Of a stretch of DNA of 64,000 nucleotides, positions 15,223 through 23,763 are shown in pieces. The stretch comes from Cellulophaga sp. Hel_I_12 (GTDB lineage: Bacteria > Bacteroidota > Bacteroidia > Flavobacteriales > Flavobacteriaceae), in NCBI RefSeq assembly GCF_000799565.1, contig NZ_JUHB01000001.1:3785501-3849500 (forward strand). Direction: 5' to 3'. The first letter of the stretch is position 1, and each line of letters begins with the position of its first letter. The notes beneath the pieces were generated by a model. It ran no database searches. It was not told where the DNA came from and was given only the letters and a program-made list of their open reading frames with translations. Both the position numbers and the translations under genes were made by a program.

Positions 15223-17670
15223 CTAAAACTGCATCCTGACCCTCAGGTTTAAAATTCGACTAGTTAAAAAGTTGGGTACTGCAAACTGCTCTTTAGTGTC
15301 AATGTTTCTAACCCAAGTATTGCTGATTGAATTTTGTGTGTTAAACATATTAAATAGTTCAAAGCCAGCAGAAAGTTCTTTAAAACCCTTTAACCAGCTA
15401 TTTTCTGCAACTTTTTTGGTTTCATTTACAAAAGTATATGAAATTCCCAAATCTGCACGCTTATAATCGCGTAATCTGCTTTGAAAAATATAAGGATCGG
15501 CATTATGGGGTGAGCCTCCAGGAACGCCTGTTTGATAAACTAGGTTAAGATGCATTTTTACATCAGGAATAGTTGGGATGTAATCCTGAAATAATATCGC
15601 CGCTTTAAAACGCTGATCCGTAGGTCTTGAAATATAACCTCTATTAGTACTGTTCTCCTCCGTTTTTAGATAGCCTAAACTTATCCATGATTCTGTACCC
15701 GGCACAAAAGCACCAGTCATTCTAATGTCTGCGCCATATGCATAAGCAGTGGCATCGTTATTCGCAACATAACGCAACCGTACATCTTCAACTGTATAGG
15801 TATTTACATTTCTTAAGTCCTTATAGTACAATTCACTAATTAATTTAAACGGACTCGACCAAAGTTTAAAACTATATTCGTTTGTGACTACCGTATGGAA
15901 GGCTCTTTGCGCTTTTACGTTCACATTGACTGCACCAGTAGCATCTCGTAGTTCTCGGTAGAAAGGAGGTTGGTGATATATTCCTAAAGCTAGTTTAAAA
16001 AACAAATCCTTTTTCCAGTTAGGCTTTAGTGCAAATTGTGCTCTAGGGCTAAAAACCAGCTGCGAATTTCCTTGGTTTGCTTGGGAGCTCACGTTCCAAT
16101 ACTGACTTCTAAACCCAAAATTATAATAAATTTCATTCGAATGCCATTGTGTTTGTTGGCTGTATTGTAGATACCCAGAAAACCGGTTCGTCTTTACAAA
16201 ATTGGTAGCTTGTATACTTTCTAAAGCTTCAATGGGCGCATTAAAAGAAACTTCAGGTTGGTTATTTATAAATGCAGGGGAACTTGGTCGTACAAAAAAA
16301 CCTAAAGAGTCTAAAAACTCTGACTCCCTTATTTGATCTCGTATATCTTCGTGCGTATATTTTACACCCCAATCAATAGTCGTATTTTCTTTGGTGTAAT
16401 TTCCTTTATGTGCTAGGTTAAAAAGCAAAGCATCTAAAGTATTACGTGCATTATTTAGTTGAGTTCCCAATTTTTTGCTAGTGCTAGCATCACCAAAGCT
16501 ATTGTCTAGATCTTCTATTTCATACTGTGCTATAATCGTGGATGACTCTTGTTCTACAGTATGAAATAAAGAGGGAATGAATTTTAAAGTTATTTTGTCG
16601 TTTAAAAAATACGTAGCTTTTAGTGCCGCTAGAGCGGTATTAAACCGGTTATTTTCTTTACCTGCATAAAAAATAGAAACTCGCCTTGGGTTATTAAGAG
16701 TACCAAAATTTGTAACCCGTGTTTTGGGCTCGTTTACATAATTATTTAAAGAGAGATTCCCTAAAAACCCCAAAGTAAATTTTTGTGAAAATTGATAACT
16801 TTCATAGGTTTGAATATCAATAACCTTGGGTTGAACGTTGGTAACCGTTTCTTGACTATTAATTAAATGGCTGATATCTCGGTAGCGAACCCCGGTAAGC
16901 GAACTTAACTTTTTGTCTTTACTTCTCGTTTCTAAAGTGGTGCTGACACCCATTAAACTTGCATCTACTTTAAGCCCAAAGGAGACGGGTTTTTTGTAGG
17001 TAATATCTAAAACCGAAGCTAATTTATCACCGTATTTGGCTTGGAATCCTCCTGCAGAGAATCTAAGCTGTTGAATCATATCACTATTTACAAAACTTAA
17101 ACTTTCTTGCTGTCCAGCTCTAATTAAAAACGGGCGGTACACTTCTACTTCATTTACATAGACCAAATTTTCATCGAAATTACCACCGCGAACATTGTAT
17201 TGGGTACTCAATTCATTGCTGGAGGAAACACCTGGGAGCAATTTCAATATATTTTCAACCCCGGCATTGGCACCAGGTATTTGTCTGATAATTTCGGGAG
17301 CAATAGTGGTGATGGCAGCCACTTGTCGCTCTCCGGTGGCTGAAATTGTTATTTCATCTATTTGGGTCGTGTTTTTTTTAAAGACGGGGTTAAATTCAAA
17401 GGTTTCATTGGTTGAAAGTAAAAACTTTTTTAGAACAATGTTTTTATGCGCAACATGCGAAAAAGTAATGGTTATTTCTTGATCGGCAGGGATTTCTAAG
17501 AGATAAAAACCAGAAGCATCCGAGCTTGTTCCAGTAGCGCCAAAACTAATATTTACCTGAGCCAAGGCCTGATTGTTGCTGTCTAAAATAACACCTGTAA
17601 TAACAGCCGTTTGCGCATTTAGAAAAATGGGGACTAGTAAAAAAAAAGACAGTTTTAAACTCTGTAACAT
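15223..17670 (-). CDS. TonB-dependent outer-membrane receptor
   Basis: This is an 815-residue outer-membrane receptor. It has a signal peptide (ending FLNAQ), a carboxypeptidase-like regulatory domain (~21-100, TAVITGVILDSNNQAL...), a plug domain (~115-225, with NILKLLPGVSSSNELSTQYNVRGG) and a C-terminal 22-strand barrel ending in LRVRMQF. The terminal phenylalanine is the usual barrel-assembly signal. It imports an unknown substrate using TonB energy. No SusD partner follows. Its ATG directly follows the TAG stop of the M23 peptidase gene, so the pair is an operon. Confidence 0.9.
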   Translation of the reverse strand: MLQSLKLSFFLLVPIFLNAQTAVITGVILDSNNQALAQVNISFGATGTSSDASGFYLLEIPADQEITITFSHVAHKNIVLKKFLLSTNETFEFNPVFKKNTTQIDEITISATGERQVAAITTIAPEIIRQIPGANAGVENILKLLPGVSSSNELSTQYNVRGGNFDENLVYVNEVEVYRPFLIRAGQQESLSFVNSDMIQQLRFSAGGFQAKYGDKLASVLDITYKKPVSFGLKVDASLMGVSTTLETRSKDKKLSSLTGVRYRDISHLINSQETVTNVQPKVIDIQTYESYQFSQKFTLGFLGNLSLNNYVNEPKTRVTNFGTLNNPRRVSIFYAGKENNRFNTALAALKATYFLNDKITLKFIPSLFHTVEQESSTIIAQYEIEDLDNSFGDASTSKKLGTQLNNARNTLDALLFNLAHKGNYTKENTTIDWGVKYTHEDIRDQIRESEFLDSLGFFVRPSSPAFINNQPEVSFNAPIEALESIQATNFVKTNRFSGYLQYSQQTQWHSNEIYYNFGFRSQYWNVSSQANQGNSQLVFSPRAQFALKPNWKKDLFFKLALGIYHQPPFYRELRDATGAVNVNVKAQRAFHTVVTNEYSFKLWSSPFKLISELYYKDLRNVNTYTVEDVRLRYVANNDATAYAYGADIRMTGAFVPGTESWISLGYLKTEENSTNRGYISRPTDQRFKAAILFQDYIPTIPDVKMHLNLVYQTGVPGGSPHNADPYIFQSRLRDYKRADLGISYTFVNETKKVAENSWLKGFKELSAGFELFNMFNTQNSISNTWVRNIDTKEQFAVPNFLTSRILNLRVRMQF

Positions 17671-19362
17671 CTATTTTCTAAAGAAAGTGCTCTTAAAGGT
17701 AGTACTATTACCGACATTATCAGTAACGATGACTTCGAGATTACATTCCTTTTCATTTAAAATATAGTTATCAAAATTATAGATAAGGACATTTTTTTTA
17801 GGTTCGTATTCCATTAAAATCCACTGTCCGTTTAAGGTGGCACGGTAGGTATCGATACCGCTTAAATCATCTGTTATGGTCAAGCTTAAATAGCTGTAAT
17901 TACTAAGCCATTGTTTTTCTTTAAAATTATTGGCTCGTATTTTTGGAGCTACGGTATCTTTTGCCAGCGTGTAGGTACCTAAGTCTCTTGTTCTCGTAGA
18001 AAAAACAGTACCTCTTTTGTAGGTAGACGTATAGCTAGGTCTAGATCTACTATCTAAACGGGCAATAAAAAGTTGATTTAATTCTTCTTGAGGATATTTA
18101 GAAGTATCAAAAGTAATTGTGAAATTTTGATGTGCAGGAACAGTACTATTATGAATGGTTACGGTGTCGTCTCCTTGTCGTAAATCGATATAAAAATCTT
18201 CATAAAAAGTATTGGCTGGAAAATACACTTGAGCGATACCTAAATCGTAGCTGTTTGGCTTTTTTGCCATCAAGAAATTAGCAGTTTTGTTTTCATCCTT
18301 TACAACTTTTACATCTTGAAATTTGCCTTCTACCGGAATAACCACTTTGGTCGTATTGTCTTTAATATCTTTCATCAGTATTTCAACGGTATAACTCAAA
18401 CCTTCTGCAACATCAATTTTACCATCATTATATACTTCTTTGTAAATACTCATCTGGTTAGGAGGTGTTTTGTACAAACGTTGAATTCTTTGCCGATTTT
18501 TGGCAAAATACTCGTAATCTATTAAGGTATTTATAAACCGAGTTTCTCCAAACGAAAACGATTCTAGATCATACGCGGTATACACTTTTCCATTGACAAG
18601 TTGTTGTACTTTGAACAGTCCATTTTGGTTTGTCGCCAAATCTTGCCGGTCAAAGGAATTAATACCGAAACCAATTGTTCCTGTGGCCACTACTTTATCT
18701 GCCAAAAAACTACCATCACTTTGTTTAGAAAAGCGAAGTTGAACTTTGTCATTACTTTGGTTAACAACGCTATTTTCGTCTAAAGGATAGGCATATAGGT
18801 TGGTCAAAACCGGGCTACTACCATCTTTAACATCATATCCGTATAATAATGGATTTGTAGGTTTTTCAGAAGCACTCTGTCTAATTTCAAAATGTAAATG
18901 AGGTCCAGATGATCCTCCAGTATTTCCCGTATAAGCAATTAGTTCCCCCTTTTCGACGGTTAAAGCCCCAAAGTCAGGAAAAACTTCGACCTCGAAAGAT
19001 TCTTTTTCGTATTGTAGTTTGTTGATGTAGGCTTCAATTTTTGGAGAAAATTTTTGTAAGTGCCCATACACTGAAGTGTATCCATTGGGATGAGCAATGT
19101 AAATTACTTTGCCGTAGCCCCAAATAGAAACTTTAATTCTTGTGATGGTACCTTCAGCTATCGAATAGGTTTTTAGGCCTTCACGCTGCTGTGTTTTGAT
19201 ATCAATCCCAGAATGAAAATGGTTGCTTCGTAATTCACCAAAGCTACCTGATAAAATTAAGGGAATATCTAAAGGAGAGTTAAAAGCGTCTTGTGGATAA
19301 TTATCTTGTGCACTAATAGCGTTTATGCCAACCAGTAATAAACCGAATAAGACTTTCTTCAT
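17671..19362 (-). CDS. M23 family metallopeptidase
   Basis: This is a 563-residue secreted protein. After a signal peptide (MKKVLFGLLLVGINAISAQ), residues ~25-170 form an LytM-type M23 domain with zinc ligands in SNHFHSGIDI and GPHLHFEI. The enzyme class cuts peptidoglycan cross-links or acts as a structural amidase activator. The C-terminal ~350 residues are beta-rich with an Ig-like end (DDLSGIDTYRATLNGQWIL). It is the first gene of a two-gene operon with the TonB receptor. Whether it is catalytic or structural is not certain, although the metal ligands are intact. Confidence 0.9.
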   Translation of the reverse strand: MKKVLFGLLLVGINAISAQDNYPQDAFNSPLDIPLILSGSFGELRSNHFHSGIDIKTQQREGLKTYSIAEGTITRIKVSIWGYGKVIYIAHPNGYTSVYGHLQKFSPKIEAYINKLQYEKESFEVEVFPDFGALTVEKGELIAYTGNTGGSSGPHLHFEIRQSASEKPTNPLLYGYDVKDGSSPVLTNLYAYPLDENSVVNQSNDKVQLRFSKQSDGSFLADKVVATGTIGFGINSFDRQDLATNQNGLFKVQQLVNGKVYTAYDLESFSFGETRFINTLIDYEYFAKNRQRIQRLYKTPPNQMSIYKEVYNDGKIDVAEGLSYTVEILMKDIKDNTTKVVIPVEGKFQDVKVVKDENKTANFLMAKKPNSYDLGIAQVYFPANTFYEDFYIDLRQGDDTVTIHNSTVPAHQNFTITFDTSKYPQEELNQLFIARLDSRSRPSYTSTYKRGTVFSTRTRDLGTYTLAKDTVAPKIRANNFKEKQWLSNYSYLSLTITDDLSGIDTYRATLNGQWILMEYEPKKNVLIYNFDNYILNEKECNLEVIVTDNVGNSTTFKSTFFRK

Positions 19363-19498
19363 AATTATAAATACTTGGGCTACGAAAGTAATTAATACAT
19401 TTTGAAATTTAAAAATATTAAGAAGCTAAAAAATAGTTGATTTTAAATCCGAATTTTAAGTTGAAAAGAACTTTAGTAAAATATTATTTAAAAAAGTA

Positions 19499-19529
19499 TT
19501 GGGTAGTCTTATTATGTATGTTAACTTTG
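19499..19529 (+). promoter_or_regulatory. Bacteroidota-type promoter for the zapB-like/zapA operon
   Basis: TTG at 19499-19501 and TAACTTTG at 19522-19529 are separated by 20 bp. This is a full match to the Bacteroidota -33/-7 consensus (TTG...TAnnTTTG). The start codon at 19553 lies 23 bp downstream. Confidence 0.75.
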
Positions 19530-19552
19530 TTTAAATTGCATAGCGTTTGCAC

Positions 19553-19843
19553 ATGAGCGAATTAGTAGAGATCGTAGATTCTTTAGAAAACAAAGTTAGC
19601 AAGTTATTGCACAGGATAGGGCAATTGCAACAAGCTAAAACGGAGTTAGAAGAAGAACTTATTGTGGTTCAACAAAATCATAATAGCGCTAAAGATTCGC
19701 TACGGGCTTGGGAGGAAAAATATAATTCTCTAAAGACAGCAAGTGCTATGTTGGGTAGTAACACGAATAAAACCGAGGCTAAGCTTAAAATAAATACATT
19801 AATTCGAGATTTAGATCATTGTATAGCACAATTATCTGAATAA
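19553..19843 (+). CDS. Coiled-coil protein, ZapB-like
   Basis: This is a 96-residue protein that is almost entirely coiled coil (ELVEIVDSLENKVSKLLHRI, then an ELEEELIVVQQNHNSAKDSL stretch). It ends in a short helix (INTLIRDLDHCIAQL). It lies 13 bp before zapA, behind a strong promoter, and the pairing is typical of Bacteroidota. By size, shape and context it is probably a division-ring accessory protein similar to ZapB, but sequence alone does not prove this. I choose the ATG at 19553 over a TTG at 19547, which would add only two residues. Confidence 0.78.
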   Translation: MSELVEIVDSLENKVSKLLHRIGQLQQAKTELEEELIVVQQNHNSAKDSLRAWEEKYNSLKTASAMLGSNTNKTEAKLKINTLIRDLDHCIAQLSE

Positions 19844-19856
19844 TAGTTAAAACATA

Positions 19857-20153
19857 ATGTCTGAAAAACTCAAAATAAAACTTTCAATTGCTGACAGAGT
19901 TTATCCTTTGACGATAGACCCTAAGCAAGAAGAAGGCTTGCGAAAGGCTGCTAAGAATATTGAGCAACTTGCTAAGAATTTTGAGAAAAACTATGCGGTT
20001 AGGGACAAACAAGATGTATTGGCCATGTGTGCCTTGCAATTCGCTTCAAAAATTGAGCAAAGGAGCATTGAGCAAATGGAAGATACGACAGAGGTAACAG
20101 CTAGGTTAAAAGCTTTAGACGATTTGGTATCACAACAGTTAGCCGTTAAGTAG
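19857..20153 (+). CDS. zapA: Cell division protein ZapA
   Basis: This is a 98-residue cytoplasmic FtsZ-ring stabiliser. The N-terminal beta-hairpin (KIKLSIADRVYPLTIDPKQEEGLRKAAKNI) and the C-terminal coiled coil (FASKIEQRSIEQMEDTTEV) match ZapA, which bundles FtsZ filaments. It follows the ZapB-like gene and is followed within 40 bp by the 6S RNA, an arrangement also known around zapA and ssrS in other bacteria. Confidence 0.9.
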   Translation: MSEKLKIKLSIADRVYPLTIDPKQEEGLRKAAKNIEQLAKNFEKNYAVRDKQDVLAMCALQFASKIEQRSIEQMEDTTEVTARLKALDDLVSQQLAVK

Positions 20154-20186
20154 CTTAAAAACGTTCTTTAAAATACATACATTACT

Positions 20187-20350
20187 ACCCACATTGGTAA
20201 TTATTTTTGACAAACTCAACGTTAAATTGTTTGAAAAGGGTGAGTTTAGATTGTAAAAGCAGGCCTTGTTTTTAATAGGATCCTTGAGCAATTTGTTAGC
20301 CCTAAACCTGTTTTTTTGGAGTTTGTACAAAACTTCGACCCAATGTGGGT
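20187..20350 (+). ncRNA. ssrS: 6S RNA (regulator of RNA polymerase)
   Basis: The ends form a long closing stem: ACCCACATTGG at 20187-20197 pairs perfectly with CCAATGTGGGT at 20340-20350, and a T-tract follows. Inside it, ACAAACTC (20210-20217) pairs with GAGTTTGT (20319-20326). This gives the long rod with internal bulges expected of 6S RNA, which mimics an open promoter and binds RNA polymerase holoenzyme. The location between zapA and rny fits the 6S-Flavo RNA of flavobacteria. Exact 5' and 3' ends are estimated from the pairing. Confidence 0.85.
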
Positions 20351-20357
20351 TTTTTTA
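20339..20357 (+). terminator. Terminator of the 6S RNA
   Basis: The local hairpin CCCA-atg-TGGG is followed by a run of seven T residues (20350-20356). It overlaps the 3' strand of the 6S closing stem and should end the transcript just before rny. Confidence 0.7.
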
Positions 20358-20374
20358 TATAAATAATTGAAATT

Positions 20375-21946
20375 ATGGACAGTACATCAATAGGAGTAAT
20401 AGCAGTAGTTGTAGGCCTAGCAGTAGGTTTTACCATTGCTAAATTAATGGAAAAAGGGAAAGCCTCTAAAACCATATCGAGTGCAAAAAAAGAAGCCGAT
20501 AGCATTGTTAAAGAGGCCAAAATAGAAGGTGAAAACATAAGAAAAGATAAAATTTTCCAAGCTAAAGAAAAGTTTTTAGAATTAAAAGCAGAGCATGAAA
20601 AGGTCATTAACTCTAAGGACAAGAAAATCTCAGAAGCAGAAAAGAGAACACGAGATAAAGAGTCTCAAGTGAGTAGTGAATTGGCGAAAAACAAAAAAAT
20701 TAGCGACGAACTAGAAGAAAAAATTAAAGAGATTGATTACAAGAGTGATTTTTTTGACAAAAAACAATCAGAATTAGATAAACTACATAAAAACCAAGTA
20801 CAGCAACTAGAAGTTATCTCTGGACTGTCTGCGGAGGACGCTAAGTCTCAACTTTTAGAATCACTGAAGGAAACCGCAAAATCTGACGCTATGTCTTACA
20901 TGCAAACGACCATGGAAGAGGCAAAATTAACCGCTCAGCAGGAAGCTAAAAAAATCATCATCAATACCATACAGCGTATTGGTACAGAAGAGGCTATAGA
21001 AAATTGTGTGTCAGTATTTAATTTGGAATCGGACGATGTTAAGGGTAGAATTATTGGTCGTGAAGGTCGAAATATTCGAGCTTTAGAAGCGGCAACAGGG
21101 GTAGAAATTGTGGTTGATGATACTCCAGAAGCAATCATCTTATCTTGTTTTGATTCTGTCCGTAGAGAAGTGGCTCGATTGTCTTTGCATAAATTGGTTA
21201 CTGATGGTAGAATACACCCGGCGAGGATCGAGGAAATTGTAAAAAAGACCGAGAAGCAAATTGAACAAGAAATTATAGAAATTGGTAAGCGTACCATTAT
21301 CGATTTAGGAATTCACGGCTTACATCCCGAATTAATCCGTGCTGTTGGTAGAATGAAATATCGTTCGTCATACGGGCAAAACTTATTGCAGCACTCGCGT
21401 GAGGTGGCAAAACTTTGTGGTGTTATGGCGGCTGAACTTGGCTTGAACGTTAAGATGGCAAAAAGAGCAGGTTTGTTACATGATATCGGTAAAGTACCAA
21501 ATACAGAGGCAGAAATGGAAACTCCACATGCTATTTTGGGAATGCAATGGGCCGAAAAATTTGGAGAAAAACCCGAAGTATGTAATGCCATTGGAGCGCA
21601 CCATGATGAAATTGAAATGAAATTTTTAATTTCACCTATTGTACAGGTTTGTGATGCTATCAGCGGAGCTAGACCAGGTGCACGACGACAAGTGTTAGAC
21701 TCCTATATTCAACGTTTAAAAGATTTAGAAGATATAGCCTTCGGGTTTGGCGGCGTACAAAAGGCCTATGCCATTCAAGCAGGTAGAGAATTAAGAGTTA
21801 TGGTTGAAAGTGAAAAGGTAAGCGATGATAAGGCGGCACAATTATCCTTTGAAATTTCACAAAAAATACAAACCGATATGACGTACCCCGGCCAAGTTAA
21901 AGTAACGGTCATAAGAGAAACAAGAGCAGTAAACGTAGCGAAATAA
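20375..21946 (+). CDS. rny: Ribonuclease Y
   Basis: This is a 523-residue membrane-anchored endoribonuclease that starts mRNA decay. It has an N-terminal membrane helix (~5-22, [17 protein letters not shown]), a long coiled coil (~30-200), a KH domain (~215-270, [19 protein letters not shown]) and an HD domain with the metal residues in [10 protein letters not shown] and GAHHDE. Length and order match RNase Y. It follows the 6S RNA and ends at a clear terminator. Confidence 0.95.
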   Translation: MDSTSIGVIAVVVGLAVGFTIAKLMEKGKASKTISSAKKEADSIVKEAKIEGENIRKDKIFQAKEKFLELKAEHEKVINSKDKKISEAEKRTRDKESQVSSELAKNKKISDELEEKIKEIDYKSDFFDKKQSELDKLHKNQVQQLEVISGLSAEDAKSQLLESLKETAKSDAMSYMQTTMEEAKLTAQQEAKKIIINTIQRIGTEEAIENCVSVFNLESDDVKGRIIGREGRNIRALEAATGVEIVVDDTPEAIILSCFDSVRREVARLSLHKLVTDGRIHPARIEEIVKKTEKQIEQEIIEIGKRTIIDLGIHGLHPELIRAVGRMKYRSSYGQNLLQHSREVAKLCGVMAAELGLNVKMAKRAGLLHDIGKVPNTEAEMETPHAILGMQWAEKFGEKPEVCNAIGAHHDEIEMKFLISPIVQVCDAISGARPGARRQVLDSYIQRLKDLEDIAFGFGGVQKAYAIQAGRELRVMVESEKVSDDKAAQLSFEISQKIQTDMTYPGQVKVTVIRETRAVNVAK

Positions 21947-21976
21947 AAGGCACTACCGATCAGTATAGCATTAAAG

Positions 21977-22003
21977 GCGAACCTTATTGGGTTCGCTTTT
22001 TGT
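21977..22003 (+). terminator. Terminator of rny
   Basis: GCGAACC (21977-21983) pairs with GGTTCGC (21990-21996) around a 6-base loop, followed by a T-rich tract. It lies 30 bp behind the rny stop codon. Confidence 0.85.
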
Positions 22004-22235
22004 TTTTATAACGACAGTGCAGGTACTTGGGTTTATGCTTAAAAGTGCTGTGTGAATTAAAGTTCTATTTTTAATTTTTTAATAGCACTGAAGAAGCGGC
22101 ACCTTAAATGAATTAGAATGCCTTAGCCCTATTGTTTGTTAAACAATGCATGTAGCGTAAAATAAGGTGCTATTAGCGGTAGCTATTTCAATGCTATACG
22201 CATCTACTGGATGGTATTCATAAGAAATTCAATTT

Positions 22236-22664
22236 TTACAATTCTTCCTCATTTTTGAGCTCAGAAAGAATAAGGTGTGTGGTTGGACTACCATATTTAA
22301 TAAGCTTATCTACAAATTGTTGTAAGTGTAATTGGTCACGAAGCGCCACGCGCATATGTATATTATAAGGACCCGTAATTCTAAAAACTTCTAGCACTTC
22401 TGGATAGGTGGTAATCTCTGATAGTATGTATTGGAGCTTGCCGTCAAATATTTTCAACATTATAAAAACCTCAAGTCCATTCCCCATCATGGCATGGTTA
22501 AGTTTTATGCTATACGATTTTATAACGCCTAAATCTTCTAATTTCTGAATCCGTTCACGCACAGAAGAGGGTGAAAGAGCTATTTTTCTTCCAATTTCTG
22601 CAAAGGAGGCTCTAGAATTTTTTTTTAATATTTTGATTATTTGAATATCTATAGTACTCAGCAT
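22236..22664 (-). CDS. Lrp/AsnC family transcriptional regulator
   Basis: This is a 142-residue regulator with an N-terminal winged helix-turn-helix (~1-60, ILKKNSRASFAEIGRKIALS, then PSSVRERIQKLEDLGVI). The C-terminal RAM/AsnC effector domain covers ~68-140. Lrp-family proteins form octamers that respond to amino acids. It is divergent from a TauE/SafE-type exporter gene, with 128 bp between the start codons. Control of that exporter, and of itself, is the simplest inference. The effector cannot be read from sequence. Confidence 0.92.
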   Translation of the reverse strand: MLSTIDIQIIKILKKNSRASFAEIGRKIALSPSSVRERIQKLEDLGVIKSYSIKLNHAMMGNGLEVFIMLKIFDGKLQYILSEITTYPEVLEVFRITGPYNIHMRVALRDQLHLQQFVDKLIKYGSPTTHLILSELKNEEEL

Positions 22665-22721
22665 TGATTCGTGTTTTATTATTATAAATATACATTTTTT
22701 CGTGTAAAAAAAGTGTTTATT

Positions 22722-22749
22722 GACATTGAATCAATTGAAGTATCATGTC
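22722..22749. promoter_or_regulatory. Imperfect palindrome in the lrp-tauE divergent region
   Basis: GACAT at 22722-22726 and ATGTC at 22745-22749 bracket an AT-rich core between the two divergent start codons. The size and position suit an operator for the adjacent Lrp-type regulator, but no footprint-quality motif is present. Confidence 0.3.
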
Positions 22750-22792
22750 TAAGTTTTTTAATTTTAACCTCAATACATGATTTTTTCTTTAT

Positions 22793-23509
22793 ATGGATAT
22801 AACAGTTCTAATACTCCTGATATTGGGTATTTTTATAGGGTTTTATGTGCAAACTGTGATTGGTTTTGCAGGATCCTTAATCGCGCTTCCTATTTTGCTT
22901 TTAGGTATGGAATTAACAGATGCAATTGCATACATTTCAATATTCTACCTGTTTTCAAGTGCTTTTTTAATTACAAAAGAATGGAAAAATATAGATAAAA
23001 AAATAATTCTAAAACTCGCCTTAACCTCCATCATAGGAGTCCTTTTAGGAATCTTAGTACTTACTTTTTCAAAACCTATACTATTGAAAAAAGGATTGGG
23101 GATTTTTATTTTAATATACGTAGCTTATGTATTATATGGTAAAACGAAGTTAAAGCTAAAAAGAGGAGAGGTCATTAGTTTTGGCGTATTGGCGGGATTT
23201 TTTTCAGGGGTATTCTCCACTGGTGGACCTCTGTATGTAATCTGTATTGAAAATTCAGTTAAAGAAATTAAAGCATTTAGAGCTACCATGATAGGCGTCT
23301 TAGGGCTGGTAACCCTAACGCGCGTTCCGGCATTAGCTGTAAGCGACTTATTAAATTTTAGTCATTTAAAAATGACCCTGTTGGTCATACCGTTTTTTCT
23401 TTTCGCACAATTTTTAGGGAAACGAACTTTTACGAAGATTAATGAAAATATGTTTAAAAAATTATTATTAGGTCTTCTATGTTTTTCAGGCCTCATTCTA
23501 CTTTTTTAA
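22793..23509 (+). CDS. TauE/SafE family anion exporter
   Basis: This is a 238-residue membrane protein with about eight helices. It has the two half-repeats of TauE/SafE (DUF81): an N-terminal GFVGQ-like GFYVQTVIGFAGSLIALPILL, and a matching GFFSGVFSTGGPLYVICIE half-repeat at about 145. Members export sulfite, sulfoacetate or other small organic anions. Divergence from an Lrp-type regulator hints at an amino-acid-linked signal. I choose the ATG at 22793; an overlapping frame from 22777 is a shadow. Confidence 0.88.
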   Translation: MDITVLILLILGIFIGFYVQTVIGFAGSLIALPILLLGMELTDAIAYISIFYLFSSAFLITKEWKNIDKKIILKLALTSIIGVLLGILVLTFSKPILLKKGLGIFILIYVAYVLYGKTKLKLKRGEVISFGVLAGFFSGVFSTGGPLYVICIENSVKEIKAFRATMIGVLGLVTLTRVPALAVSDLLNFSHLKMTLLVIPFFLFAQFLGKRTFTKINENMFKKLLLGLLCFSGLILLF

Positions 23510-23763
23510 AGGCCTCGAACTTTAATGATTTTTTGCACAAGAAAGTGCAGTGCTAGGCTTTAAGCAATTTTTTCTGAAACAGTGCGGTATTGCTACGTCA
23601 TTAAGATAGTAGTAGTTATTTTTTTGATATGAAAATCTACGTTCATTTAGTTCTTAATGTTTTAACTAGTACGTTTTCAGTATTTTATAGTTTTATTTAA
23701 CATATTTTTTTATCTTTTGAAAATTGTCATTTGTACCTTGGTGGAACCAAAAATCAATAAAAA

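Noticed and set aside
22777..22998. A 73-aa frame overlapping the TauE start
   Set aside because: It is a shadow in another frame of the TauE/SafE gene, which has the family motifs and a start at 22793.
23534..23549. TGCAC/GTGCA hairpin behind the TauE gene as a terminator
   Set aside because: The stem is only 5 bp and no T-tract follows.
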